From Desulfovibrio sp. (GTDB lineage Bacteria; Desulfobacterota; Desulfovibrionia; Desulfovibrionales; Desulfovibrionaceae), in NCBI RefSeq assembly GCF_019424165.1, contig NZ_JAHZAA010000007.1:17884-81883 (forward strand): 64,000 nucleotides of DNA, given 5' to 3'. The translations under genes and the position numbers were made by a program. The notes under the pieces were generated by a model that saw nothing but the letters and a program-made list of their open reading frames with translations, did not search any database and was not told the origin of the DNA. The stretch's first letter is position 1. Each line of letters opens with the position of its first letter. Below, one piece after another: positions 9,699 through 18,919 of this stretch.

Positions 9699-9709
9699 TG
9701 GTATGACCA
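9699..9709. promoter_or_regulatory. Operator O2, PdhR/FadR-like palindrome
   Basis: TGGTATGACCA is the exact reverse complement of the O1 core TGGTCATACCA. The two centres are 94 bp apart, about nine helical turns, which would permit looping by a bound dimer pair. Confidence 0.65.
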
Positions 9710-9837
9710 GAAATCATAAAAAAAGCATATAAATACAGTGCAATAAAATAAATACATACAATACAGACCTGAATATTGTCATAAAAAGCCCCAAGAGACA
9801 GAATCAACACAACAAGACAAACCTGCAGGGGAAGGCC

Positions 9838-10482
9838 ATGACTACACCTGCCACTACGGAACGACGCCTGGAACAGGCACTGCTGAAAGGCCGCTGGAAC
9901 CTTTTTGAACGGTTGCCCGCAGAACGCCTGCTGGCGGAAAAACTCGGCGTGAGCCGCGCCACCCTGCGCACGGCGCTGCGCACCCTTGTGGGCCGTGGCA
10001 TTCTGGAAACCAGACGCGGCAGCGGAACATTTGTAAAGGCCCTGCCCTGCCGCTCCGACAATGCCAGCCTGGCGGACAGCCTGCGAGCCTTCCGCATTGT
10101 GATGCCACACCTGCTTATGGTGGCACAGCCATCTTTTGCCCCTTCGGCCATACTCACGCTGGAACGCCAGCTGTCTGCAACCGGCATGGCGCTGCATGCG
10201 TCCGACATGCGGCTTTTCGCGCAATATCACCTTCAGTTCTTCTCTACCTTGTTACAGGGACTTTCCAATACCCGTCTGGCCCAGGCCGGAGCGGCAACCC
10301 TGCCGGACGCCCACGCCCTCGCGCGGCTTTTGCAGGACTGCCCGCCCATACGCCTTGAGGAAATATTCAAGCATCTTGCCCGCACCCTGCATGGCCTGCG
10401 CCACGCAGATCCGCAGGCATCATCTGCCGCCTTGTCGGCTTACGCTGCCTGCCTTTTACAGGGCATGGGAGAAGAAGCATGA
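9838..10482 (+). CDS. GntR/FadR-family transcriptional regulator
   Basis: A 214-residue regulator. The N-terminal winged helix is clear: [20 protein letters not shown] followed by [15 protein letters not shown] is the GntR signature. The C-terminal part is all-helical and ligand-binding in the FadR style. It begins a plus-strand run with the next gene overlapping its stop codon. Two palindromes matching FadR-subfamily sites lie upstream, one on its own likely start point, so autoregulation is expected. The effector is unknown; PdhR-like sites would be compatible with an organic-acid ligand, but nothing in the sequence identifies one. Confidence 0.85.
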   Translation: MTTPATTERRLEQALLKGRWNLFERLPAERLLAEKLGVSRATLRTALRTLVGRGILETRRGSGTFVKALPCRSDNASLADSLRAFRIVMPHLLMVAQPSFAPSAILTLERQLSATGMALHASDMRLFAQYHLQFFSTLLQGLSNTRLAQAGAATLPDAHALARLLQDCPPIRLEEIFKHLARTLHGLRHADPQASSAALSAYAACLLQGMGEEA

Positions 10483-10790
10483 CCAGAACAAGCAGAAGAA
10501 ATTTCTTGCGGGGGGTGTGGCGCGCGCACCCTCTGCCTGTGACGGATGAAGACTCTTTTTCGGCGGCCGCTGCTGATGGGCCGCGTGCCCTCCAGGCACT
10601 GCCGCCGGAATTTTCGTCCGCCATGCTGCGTATGGAAGGGCAGCGCCTGGGACTGCCTGCAGAGGCAATGGAAGAGGAAGAATTGGCCCGGGCCGTTTTA
10701 CGGGCCATGCACGCCGGAGCACCCCTGCCCCACGCGCCCTGCCCTGACGCACCGCCCCAAGGCGACGCCAGCAGGCACGGACGCCCCTGA
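10479..10790 (+). CDS. Small protein with an N-terminal twin-arginine motif, unknown function
   Basis: A 103-residue protein starting [12 protein letters not shown], which matches the S-R-R-x-F-L-R twin-arginine consensus, but no hydrophobic stretch follows, so it is unlikely to be a real export signal. The middle is acidic and helical ([14 protein letters not shown]) and the tail is Pro/His-rich. The ATG overlaps the gntR stop (ATGA), so it is translationally coupled. It could be a mimic or chaperone-type partner for the Tat-exported protein two genes downstream; that is speculation. No family recognised. Confidence 0.6.
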   Translation: MTRTSRRNFLRGVWRAHPLPVTDEDSFSAAAADGPRALQALPPEFSSAMLRMEGQRLGLPAEAMEEEELARAVLRAMHAGAPLPHAPCPDAPPQGDASRHGRP

Positions 10791-10823
10791 TCCGGCAACG
10801 GCCATAACCCTGTGGAGGAAGAG

Positions 10824-12227
10824 ATGGCTGATCACGACATCCCCTATCTTGAGGAACGCAAACTCCTCAAACGCTGGCGCGGTCCCCTGCCCATGCTGGC
10901 AAACCTGGCCCTTACTCTGGTCATTTTTGCTGTGACCTGGTGGGTGTTTCAGGACCCGCGCGGCATCATGCGCCTCTATACACCCTATGTGGGTTACAAT
11001 TACTGCCGGTGGTGGCTGGTTATCCTGATCTGGATGGCCTACATTTTCGATTTCTGGCCCTTTAAAAAGAACTGGATACGCAACGCCCACCCGCTGCAGA
11101 AAGGCATCGTGCTTTCTCTGGTCTCGGTGGGACTGATGATTGTGCTGATTCACGGCTTCTTTGAAGGCGTACTGGGCAATCTGGCTTTTGCCTACTTCAG
11201 CCCTGCCCAGTTGCAAAAGCTGCCCGGACTCACGGAATTTTATGCTGTGGAGTACGCGGCCCAGGCCTGCATGATGTTTGCGGTCATCGCTTCGTGGATC
11301 AGCCCGGCCTGGCTGGTGGCCCTTGAAGGCCGCCCCTGGGAAAACCAGAAGCAGCCCGTCAGGGGGTTCAGCATCTGGCTCGGCACGTTCTGTCTGAGCC
11401 TCATCATCTACTTCATGACCATGCACAACCACATGGGCATCCTGTACTACCCCTGGCAATACTTCACCGCCATTACGCCGCCCTATTGGGAAAACTTCGC
11501 CCAGACTGTTTCCGCCAACTTTCATGTAGCATGGATCATGTGCTGCACGGTGGTGGTCTGGTTTATGGAAGGCATATGGGAACGCTACCCCTTCTGCCTG
11601 ATAAAAACACCGTGGCTGCGGCGTTTCACCACATTTTTCGGCATTATTGCCATTTCCCTCGCCCTGTGTTTCTTCTTCTGGTTCATGCAGGAACTGGTGT
11701 GGGGCGATGCCATCCGCGGACACAAGCGTGATGCCGCTCCCGACTGGCGCTGGCTGCATGTGGGTGAAACCGCCATATTCTTCCTGGTTCCGGCCCTGTT
11801 CCTTCAGTTTTATGGCGGCAACTGCCCCAACAAATTCAGCACTCCGGTGAATGTGCTGCTTCGCACGCTCATCGTCATCGTTGGCGGCATCGCCATTTAC
11901 TGCCTGTATTATCAGTACGCCCATCTGGTTCTGGGTACGCAGAAAGGTTTTTCCCATCCGCAGCAGTTCCCGATGATCCCCATGATCTGGCTCATCAATA
12001 TCTGGCTTATCAACTGGTGGTTCATGGATGGCTGGCCCGGCTGGCGGCGCGAGCTCCGCCGCGTGGAAGAGATCAAGGCCGACGAGCACGCCTTTGAAGC
12101 GAGCAGCGCGTGGGGCCCCGCAATGGTTCCGGGCCTTGTTGTGGGTATCGTGGCCGGCGTGGCTATATACTTTGCCATCGTGGCGGCGCTGCCCTGGTTC
12201 AGCGCGCACTTCACCCTGGTCCAGTAG
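10824..12227 (+). CDS. Polytopic membrane protein of unknown family
   Basis: A 467-residue integral membrane protein with about 11 hydrophobic segments, rich in Trp, Phe and Tyr. Conserved-looking polar residues sit inside or next to membrane segments: MTMHNHMG near residue 200, HVAWIMCC, and HVGETAIFF. I chose ATG 10824 because GGAGG precedes it; a GTG four codons upstream is also open. It lies 19 bp before the Tat-exported MBL protein and is surely co-transcribed. Its width and aromatic content suggest a transporter or membrane-embedded enzyme, but I recognise no family. Confidence 0.75.
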   Translation: MADHDIPYLEERKLLKRWRGPLPMLANLALTLVIFAVTWWVFQDPRGIMRLYTPYVGYNYCRWWLVILIWMAYIFDFWPFKKNWIRNAHPLQKGIVLSLVSVGLMIVLIHGFFEGVLGNLAFAYFSPAQLQKLPGLTEFYAVEYAAQACMMFAVIASWISPAWLVALEGRPWENQKQPVRGFSIWLGTFCLSLIIYFMTMHNHMGILYYPWQYFTAITPPYWENFAQTVSANFHVAWIMCCTVVVWFMEGIWERYPFCLIKTPWLRRFTTFFGIIAISLALCFFFWFMQELVWGDAIRGHKRDAAPDWRWLHVGETAIFFLVPALFLQFYGGNCPNKFSTPVNVLLRTLIVIVGGIAIYCLYYQYAHLVLGTQKGFSHPQQFPMIPMIWLINIWLINWWFMDGWPGWRRELRRVEEIKADEHAFEASSAWGPAMVPGLVVGIVAGVAIYFAIVAALPWFSAHFTLVQ

Positions 12228-12246
12228 GGGCCAGCAGGGAGCTGAT

Positions 12247-13395
12247 ATGAACAGACGTGAATTCATCAAAGGAGCCGCCCTGGGTGTAGGCGCAGGAACA
12301 CTGGGCGCTATGGGCATATATTCCTACTCGCCCATGCGCCGCGCCTTTCTCAAAGATGCGCAGCGCGGTTCGACGGATATCGGCATGTGCAAGGCCATAC
12401 GCATTACCAACATTTCAGAAACAAGCTGGTTCGACAACGGCGTGCTTATGCAGGACGTAACCAGCGCCGGCGGCCTGCTGGTTGACCAGTATACCTTCAA
12501 CTGGCCGCCCTTCGGCAACGGCAAGGGGGTCGGCAAGGGCAGCTATGCGGAAGGCATCAAGCATATCAAGCATCTTTTACCCAAAAAGCTGGACGAAGCC
12601 TGGGAAATCACCCGTGAAAAAAGCGTGCATGCCGATAACGCAGGGGGCTTTTCCTGCCTGATCGAAGTGGAAGCCCTGGACGGCTCCGTAACCAAATACC
12701 TGTTTGATACCGGCTGGAACTATGTCTGGATGGACGCCTGCTACAAGCGCGAAGGCATAGATCTCATGCTTGCCAATAACGAGATCAAGGCATTCATCCA
12801 GACGCACGAGCATATGGACCATTACTGGGGCCTGCCGGCTGTCACCAAATACAATCCCGACATCCCGGTATACATACCCAACACTTTCTACCCCGAAGGC
12901 AAGCAGTACCTCAAAGACTGCGGGCATGTCGGAAAACTTACAGAAGTTTCCAAGGGGCTGCACAAGCTGGAAAACGGCGTGGCGCTGTATACGTTTGACT
13001 GCCCCATCATCTTCCGCGTTTTCGGCGAGCTTTCCATGTACTGCAACGTAAAGGACGTGGGTCTTGTAAGCATTACCGGCTGCTGCCACCAGGGCATCAT
13101 CCTTTTTGCCGACACCGCCTACAAGGAACTGGCCTATGAAAACGACCAGTTCTACGGCCTCTACGGCGGGCTGCACATATCGCCCTTTGACGATTGGGAC
13201 CCCAAGTATGACGACCTCGTCATCGGACTGAAAAAGTGGGATCTGCAACGGGTCGGATGCAACCACTGCACAGGGCTTATCACTGCGCAAAAATTCGTGG
13301 ACGCGGGCTACCCCGTGGTCAAGGGGACGGCGCGCTTCCGCTCCAAGACCACCAACTATCTCGGTAACGGCGACGTTATCACCTTCCCCTCCTGA
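12247..13395 (+). CDS. Tat-exported metallo-beta-lactamase-fold hydrolase (COG1237-like)
   Basis: A 382-residue protein. The N-terminus is a twin-arginine signal: MNRREFIKGAALGVGAG followed by a short hydrophobic stretch, so it should be exported folded with its metal bound. The MBL motif THEHMDH has His187, His189, Asp191 and His192. Later GCCHQG, LYGGLHISPFD and GCNHCTG fit the family named for the dihydropterin ribofuranosylaminobenzene phosphate synthase, whose members mostly act in the cytosol. GGGAG precedes the ATG. It is flanked by a membrane protein and a CobW-type GTPase, so it may be the main exported enzyme of this operon. The substrate is unknown. Confidence 0.85.
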   Translation: MNRREFIKGAALGVGAGTLGAMGIYSYSPMRRAFLKDAQRGSTDIGMCKAIRITNISETSWFDNGVLMQDVTSAGGLLVDQYTFNWPPFGNGKGVGKGSYAEGIKHIKHLLPKKLDEAWEITREKSVHADNAGGFSCLIEVEALDGSVTKYLFDTGWNYVWMDACYKREGIDLMLANNEIKAFIQTHEHMDHYWGLPAVTKYNPDIPVYIPNTFYPEGKQYLKDCGHVGKLTEVSKGLHKLENGVALYTFDCPIIFRVFGELSMYCNVKDVGLVSITGCCHQGIILFADTAYKELAYENDQFYGLYGGLHISPFDDWDPKYDDLVIGLKKWDLQRVGCNHCTGLITAQKFVDAGYPVVKGTARFRSKTTNYLGNGDVITFPS

Positions 13396-13405
13396 TTCTG
13401 AATCC

Positions 13406-13443
13406 CTCTGCGGGACCGGGCATGCCGTCCCGGTCCCGCAGAG
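13406..13443 (+). terminator. Strong stem-loop between the MBL and CobW genes
   Basis: A perfect 15-bp stem, CTCTGCGGGACCGGG with its complement, around CATGCCGT. There is no T-run after it, so it may be an attenuator, a processing site or a 3' stabiliser of the upstream message rather than a full terminator. Confidence 0.5.
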
Positions 13444-13449
13444 ACATCC

Positions 13450-13467
13450 GGCGCGGCATGCCGCGCC
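13450..13467. repeat. 18-bp perfect GC palindrome
   Basis: GGCGCGGCATGCCGCGCC, immediately after the 13406-13443 stem-loop and 17 bp before the CobW-type start codon. Confidence 0.8.
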
Positions 13468-13484
13468 ACAGCCAGGGAGCCGCC

Positions 13485-15332
13485 ATGCATCTGCACAGCC
13501 TGCTGCCGCGTCCATTGAACCCCCACGCCGGACCAGAAAGCCCTTCCATACTGACGGCCCTGCTGTCGGGCATTCACCTGAACCGCAGACAGGCCCGCGC
13601 CCTTGGTTGGCGTGGTGTGCGCCCCTCGGCCCTGAAAGGACCGGCATGGACATGCAGGGTGGCTCCGCTGCCGCATGTTTTCGGCCTGGTTTTTCTTGAT
13701 GAATATGTGGAAAAAGACGCCCTGCACGGCACTTTTGCCGCCTGCGTCTTTCCGGATGCGCAGGACGCACTGCTGGACAGTTTTCCGCTACAGGCCCTGG
13801 CAATCGCTCTGGGGCCGGACTACGCACATGCCGTGCGCGAACTTTCAGCCCATGCCGAAGCCCTGTCCCCGTTCTGCCTGGGGCACGTCAACATTGCAGC
13901 AGCCCTGGACGGATCGTGGCTTTCCCTCAGCCTGTCGGCTCCGGCACGGCAACGCATTGTATCACTGGAAGGCATTGCCGTTCCCGACGGGACCGGCAAA
14001 ACAGATGCTGCCCATACCGCGCATGAACAGCAATGGATTGTCCCGCCCGGCGGCCTTGAGTGTGATATACCCGCCTTTCGCCTGCTGCTGCGTTTTTTTG
14101 CCGCTCTGGCCGGTACGGCGTGCAGCCTGCTGGATGAAACACCCACCGTACACCTGCGCAAGATGCCACTGGCGCTTCAGGGTTGGCCCCAATCCTCCAA
14201 AGCCTGCCCCACGGCCAGACCATGCTGGCAGATGCGCCTGACCGTCGGCCTTGGCGGCGCGCCGTACTGTGCTTCAAAGGAGGACAAGCAACTTTCCCGG
14301 CTGCCGGGTCGCTACTCTCCCCGGCCGGATGAGCTTTCGTCCTTGCCTGTCATGCACATTCTTACCGGCTTTCTCGGCTCCGGCAAAACCACTTTTCTGC
14401 GCCGCTGGCTGGACTTCCTTAACGGGCGGGAGCAATACGCGGCGGTCATCCAGAACGAATTCGGCAAAATAGGCCTGGATGCCGCCCTGACCCGAAGTGA
14501 AACACATGTGGAGGCGCTGGACGAAGGCTGTGTATGCTGCTCGCTGGCGGACACCCTGCGCCCCGGGTTGCAACGCCTGCTGGACACGGCTCCGGCGGAG
14601 CAGGTCATTCTGGAAACCACCGGCCTGGCCAACCCTGCCAACGTATTGCGAACCCTGACAGAATTGACAGACCTTGTGCAGCCGGGACTGATTATTACCG
14701 TGGCGGATGCTCTGGAATGGAGCGGCGGCATTGCCCCTGCCCAAAATTTCGACGGGGTGCGGCTGGCGCAGATCGAACAGGCCGACGTCATCATCGCAAA
14801 CAAGGCTGATGCCGTGACGGAAAAACGCTTTCAGGAATTTCTGCACGCCCTGCGTGCCGTCAACGGCAAGGCATGCATTTTACCGGCCGTACAGGGCAAT
14901 ATTGCCTTTGCGCGGCTGGATGCCTTTTTGACCGGCTGGCAAGACAAGCGTAATCCCGCGCCGTCACGCCAGCCCCGTCTTTATGACATGGCGCGGGTGC
15001 GGGAATGTTCCGGCACACACGCTGATGAAGGCTTTTCCTCACGTACCGTTCCCATGCCCGCACCGGTGGATGAGCACAGTCTGAGGCAAATGCTGCAAGC
15101 CGCCGGAACAGGTCTGTGCCGGGCCAAAGGCATCGTCAACCTGCGGCACGAAGGGAGCATTCTTCCCGTGGTGGTGCAATACGCGGCAGGCCGTCTGGAA
15201 TTTGAACAGGCTCCTGATGATGAGGCCGGAAGATATATGGTTTTTATAGGCATTGACTTGCCTGACGGAATAAAAAACGTCCCCCCTGGCTCCCTGGCCG
15301 ATTCAGGGACCTGCCCCGCACACCCGGCCTGA
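13485..15332 (+). CDS. CobW/COG0523-type GTPase with long N-terminal extension
   Basis: A 615-residue protein. The C-terminal half is a metal-trafficking GTPase: Walker A GFLGSGKTTF (295-304), the metal-binding CVCC (349-352), the ETTGLANP switch and NKAD. Such proteins deliver zinc, cobalt or other metals to client enzymes. The first 290 residues form an extra region with no motif I know; usual family members are 300-400 residues in all. AGGGAG precedes ATG 13485. Lying directly after a metal-dependent exported MBL protein, it is a plausible metallochaperone for that protein before Tat export. That link is inference from operon order. Confidence 0.85.
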   Translation: MHLHSLLPRPLNPHAGPESPSILTALLSGIHLNRRQARALGWRGVRPSALKGPAWTCRVAPLPHVFGLVFLDEYVEKDALHGTFAACVFPDAQDALLDSFPLQALAIALGPDYAHAVRELSAHAEALSPFCLGHVNIAAALDGSWLSLSLSAPARQRIVSLEGIAVPDGTGKTDAAHTAHEQQWIVPPGGLECDIPAFRLLLRFFAALAGTACSLLDETPTVHLRKMPLALQGWPQSSKACPTARPCWQMRLTVGLGGAPYCASKEDKQLSRLPGRYSPRPDELSSLPVMHILTGFLGSGKTTFLRRWLDFLNGREQYAAVIQNEFGKIGLDAALTRSETHVEALDEGCVCCSLADTLRPGLQRLLDTAPAEQVILETTGLANPANVLRTLTELTDLVQPGLIITVADALEWSGGIAPAQNFDGVRLAQIEQADVIIANKADAVTEKRFQEFLHALRAVNGKACILPAVQGNIAFARLDAFLTGWQDKRNPAPSRQPRLYDMARVRECSGTHADEGFSSRTVPMPAPVDEHSLRQMLQAAGTGLCRAKGIVNLRHEGSILPVVVQYAAGRLEFEQAPDDEAGRYMVFIGIDLPDGIKNVPPGSLADSGTCPAHPA

Positions 15333-16025
15333 CCGTAAAAACGAACAATTCACCGCAGTTTAATATTCCTGCGCACAAATATACCCGGTCCGGCGCAACA
15401 GCAATCGCGCCGCATGCGGCAGACACAGCGGGGTACAGGCGTGGTGTATTCCATAATAAGCTGATTTACCGGCAGAAACACCTGAGCAACAGATCAATGT
15501 AGCGCTTTTGACGGCAGCATGGCAGTGCACACGCCACCTTTTCGCATGTCTCTTGTGATTGACGCCGGATATTTCTCGTGCCAATATACACCGAATAAAC
15601 GATACACCGTCAGTACACGCCGGAAAGCCCGCGCCTGACGCATCGCAAAAGATGAACCATTGCGGTGCGGCCCAAGGTGGCGCTTGCTTTGCTGCAATGT
15701 GCTCCGGCCTGCCGGATACAGGATATACGGCATGAGATATGTGCCGTTTTTTCGGGGCGCAGCGTGTTTTTTGCCTCACACGGCAAACAGACGTCCGTCC
15801 CGACTGCCACTCCATCCAGGCTCAACCCGCCGTACCTGTCAAGGCCAGAGGGCTGCACCTGAAAGCGGTGGCGCGGGCCGTAGGGCAATAGCGCACTTCA
15901 GCCGGGGCGGCCCGATGCTGACATTTCCCGCACAGACCGCACTGAAAATTCCCGGAAAATAAAAGCCCCGGACGTCACGCCCGGGGCATACAAGCAGCCA
16001 GAATTTTCAGAAGCCGATGTTTCGG
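15333..16025. other. Intergenic region without a convincing gene
   Basis: About 690 bp between convergent CobW-type and tatA genes. Short frames here show no family features or ribosome sites. The tatA terminator lies at 15965-15987. Confidence 0.5.
15958..15987 (-). terminator. Intrinsic terminator of tatA
   Basis: GCCCCGG (15965-15971) pairs with CCGGGGC (15981-15987). On the minus strand the stem is followed by TTTTATTTT. Confidence 0.85.
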
Positions 16026-16220
16026 CTACATGGGCTTGCCGTTGTCATTCCCGTTATTTCGGGAGGTTATGTCAATTTCATCAGGTTCGGTGGTGGCTTT
16101 CTTAAAGTTTCTGATAGCCCTGCCGAGCCCGCCGCCGATTTCAGGCAGTTTTTTTGCGCCAAACAGCACCATGACCACAACCAACACAACCAGCAAATGC
16201 TGAATACTTAACGCTCCCAT
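16026..16220 (-). CDS. tatA: Sec-independent (Tat) translocase subunit TatA
   Basis: A 64-residue protein: one N-terminal TM segment (residues 6-20), the [14 protein letters not shown] hinge, and the amphipathic helix [17 protein letters not shown], ending in a polar tail. This is a textbook TatA. I chose the ATG at 16220 for agreement with family N-termini; the frame has another ATG four codons upstream lying directly on the AGGAAGG. It stands alone with its own terminator. The exported MBL protein at 12247 is a likely client. Confidence 0.93.
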   Translation of the reverse strand: MGALSIQHLLVVLVVVMVLFGAKKLPEIGGGLGRAIRNFKKATTEPDEIDITSRNNGNDNGKPM

Positions 16221-16469
16221 AGCAAAAACCATCCTTCCTGTTAAGGGCCCAAGTTGGCTGGCCTGAACAGGCCCGAAATTTCAGCCAATTTTGTTTAGTA
16301 TACGCTCTCCCGGCGCAAAAGCAACAATTAAGCACTGGCACGCGGCTCGTGGCCGCGCCAGATCCGCCGCGTCGGGTCCGCACCATTTTTATTGTACATT
16401 ACACCGGATGGGGATATGTTCCGTCATCCGGAAAAATCCCTACCGAAAAATTTTATTTTCAGGAACAGC

Positions 16470-18263
16470 ATGACCGCATCTTTTGAAGAATTGGGCTTGT
16501 CCCACGAACTGTTGAAAGCCGTTGAAGACATGGGCTTTGAAGAGCCTTCCCCCATACAGGTTCTGGCCGTCCCCTGCCTGCTGGCAGGCAATGACGCCTT
16601 TGGCCAGGCGCAGACAGGTACCGGAAAAACAGCGGCTTTTGGCCTGCCCATTCTGGACAAGCTCACGCCCGAAAGAAACACACAGGCCCTTATATTGTGC
16701 CCCACGCGTGAGCTCGCCATCCAGGTAGCCGAAGAGCTGAACAAACTTGCCGCCCACAAAAGGGGCGTCGCCATTCTGCCCATCTACGGCGGGCAGCCCA
16801 TTGAAAGGCAGTTGCGCGCGCTGGCCAAGGGCGTGCAGGTTGTGGTGGGTACGCCCGGGCGCGTTATGGACCACCTCAAACGCGGCACCCTGCGCCTGAG
16901 CGAAGCCCGCGTGGCCGTACTGGACGAAGCGGACGAAATGCTGGACATGGGCTTTCGTGAAGACATTGAGTCCATTCTGGAACAGACCCCGGCAAGCTGC
17001 CAGCGGGTGCTGTTTTCCGCCACTGTTCCTCCGGCCATCCGCGAACTGAGCAAACGCTTTCTCCGCGAACCGGAGATGCTCACCGTAGCCCAGAAAATGC
17101 TCACGGTTCCGGCCATTGAACAGATTTATTATGAAGTGCGCCCCCACCAGAAGATGGACGCCCTCTGCCGCCTGCTGGATTCCCGCGCCTTTCACAAGGC
17201 TCTTGTCTTCTGCTCCACCAAACGCGGCGCGGATGAAGTGACCACACACCTGCAGCAACGCGGCTATCAGTCCGACAGCCTGCACGGCAACCTAGCGCAG
17301 TCGCAGCGCGACCGCGTGATGCAGCGTTTCCGTGCCGAAGGGCTGGACGTGCTGGTAGCCACAGACGTGGCGGCACGCGGCCTTGACGTGGACGACGTGG
17401 ACGCCGTCGTCAACTACGACATCCCCCACGATGTGGAAAAATATGTGCACCGCATAGGGCGCACAGGACGGGCGGGCCGTGTGGGCAGCGCCTTTACCTT
17501 TGTGACCATGCGCGAACATTACAAGATGCGCGACATCATCCGCTGCACCCGCGCGCGCATCACCGAAGGACGTTTGCCCAGCCTGCGTGATGTGGACAAT
17601 ATCCGCACCTCCCGCCTGCTGGATGAAGTGCGCCAGACCGTTGAATCCGGCACGCTTGAGCGCTGGCTCACCCTGGTGGAAGATTTTCTGGCCACACAGT
17701 TCCCTGACGGTGAAATTACCAGCCGCGATATTTCTGCTGCCCTTTTCAAGCTGCTCATGCAGCGGGATTTTGGCGATCAGGACAAGCCGCTGGATCAGGA
17801 TCCGCTGGCCGTGGACCCCCGCCGCCAGTACAAGGACAGGGACAGGGACGGCGCGCCCGGCAGGCGTGAACCCGGCAAGCCCGGCGCACGCCCGCAACGG
17901 CGCGAAAATGACGGCCCCATGACCAGGCTGCATCTCAATGTGGGGCATACGCACAAGGCCACACCCCGCGAACTGGTGGGAGCCATTACTGGCGAAACCG
18001 GAATTTCCAGCCGTCACATCGGGGCCATCAGCATCAACAAGAGCTTCTGTGTTGTGGAAATAGCCCAGGAGATGGCAGACGACGTGCTGGCCGTACTTAA
18101 CAGGGGCGTCTTTATTGCAGGCATGCGTGTGGCGGCAAAAGTGGACAGCGGCAAACCCGCCTACCCGCGCCCCCGCAAACCTTTTGCCCCGGGACCTCGC
18201 CGTCAGGCTCCCGGCAAATACGGCAAAAAAGGCCGTAGCGGGCCGGAAGAGTACTACAGCTAG
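16470..18263 (+). CDS. deaD: DEAD-box ATP-dependent RNA helicase
   Basis: A 597-residue helicase that unwinds RNA in ribosome assembly and decay, often during cold shock. Motifs in order: AQTGTGKT, PTRELA, TPGR, DEAD, SAT, then the helicase C domain with TDVAARGLD and HRIGRTGRAG. After an Arg/Asp-rich linker, the last 90 residues resemble the DbpA/CsdA RNA-binding domain (TRLHLNVGHTHKATPRELVGAI). The tail is basic. ATG 16470 follows CAGGAAC; the open frame extends 26 codons further. The symbol deaD is by domain layout. Confidence 0.93.
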   Translation: MTASFEELGLSHELLKAVEDMGFEEPSPIQVLAVPCLLAGNDAFGQAQTGTGKTAAFGLPILDKLTPERNTQALILCPTRELAIQVAEELNKLAAHKRGVAILPIYGGQPIERQLRALAKGVQVVVGTPGRVMDHLKRGTLRLSEARVAVLDEADEMLDMGFREDIESILEQTPASCQRVLFSATVPPAIRELSKRFLREPEMLTVAQKMLTVPAIEQIYYEVRPHQKMDALCRLLDSRAFHKALVFCSTKRGADEVTTHLQQRGYQSDSLHGNLAQSQRDRVMQRFRAEGLDVLVATDVAARGLDVDDVDAVVNYDIPHDVEKYVHRIGRTGRAGRVGSAFTFVTMREHYKMRDIIRCTRARITEGRLPSLRDVDNIRTSRLLDEVRQTVESGTLERWLTLVEDFLATQFPDGEITSRDISAALFKLLMQRDFGDQDKPLDQDPLAVDPRRQYKDRDRDGAPGRREPGKPGARPQRRENDGPMTRLHLNVGHTHKATPRELVGAITGETGISSRHIGAISINKSFCVVEIAQEMADDVLAVLNRGVFIAGMRVAAKVDSGKPAYPRPRKPFAPGPRRQAPGKYGKKGRSGPEEYYS

Positions 18264-18919
18264 AACTGCGCCGGGCAACTGCTGTCGCTCCCAACTGGCG
18301 CCACATCTGTGGCGGGGGGCGGCTGCGGGTACGGCACACGCTGCGGCAAGGCCCGTTTTGACGGGACTACCGGGTAAAAGGACAGGCCAAGAACAGCCTT
18401 ACGGCAGCCCAACGCAGCACAGCAAAATGACTGTTAGCCTAAACAGGCCCAGGCGGAACGTTGCCCGCCTGCGCCTGTTTTTTGCCGCTACCGAGTCCGC
18501 AGCATATCCCATACCCACTCTGTACAAATAGCCTGGTGAATTATGCCTGCCTCCGGAGCGGCTCCGCTTTGTCACTGCCTAAAAAACCTTTTATGCCGCC
18601 TCTCTTGCACCGCGCCGTATTCCGCCTGAAACGCCTTTGTCTCACAAGGCCTGCCGACAGCCAAACAGTCTGCCTTGAGGTCAGGCAATGCACAAACAGC
18701 ACTGAGCACTATAGATCTCTTTTTACATATATTCGCCAATATCTGCTGTTTTGCGCAAGTATACTTTTCTTCCATCAGGCATTTCTGTTTCGAGCGCTCC
18801 TGTCTTGCACTCAACCTGTGACTGTGTGACACTTGCAACCCAAAGCTGCCTCGGCAGGCGAAACATGCAGGACAGCAGCAGGGCAAGGCCGGGGACGGCA
18901 CAACAACAGGCGGTATTTC
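18264..18919. other. Intergenic region between deaD and modD
   Basis: About 655 bp holding the deaD terminator at 18442-18483 and presumably the modD promoter. No gene or RNA was recognised in the rest. Confidence 0.5.
18442..18483 (+). terminator. Intrinsic terminator downstream of deaD
   Basis: AACAGGC pairs with GCCTGTT, with an inner stem AGGCGG/CCGCCT, followed by a T-run. It lies about 180 bp after the stop. Confidence 0.8.

Larger units (their letters stand above)
9506..9837. promoter_or_regulatory. Divergent promoter region with paired GntR-type operators
   Basis: AT-rich 332-bp region between divergent genes. It holds two operator-like palindromes (9604-9616 and 9699-9709) and one plausible plus-strand promoter (9669-9697). 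Confidence 0.6.

Noticed and set aside
10698..12317. 539-residue frame opposite the membrane protein
   Set aside because: Antisense shadow; the plus strand has a good ribosome site, TM pattern and operon spacing.
15360..15815. 151-residue frame in the gap before tatA
   Set aside because: Cys/Arg/His-rich, no ribosome site or family features.
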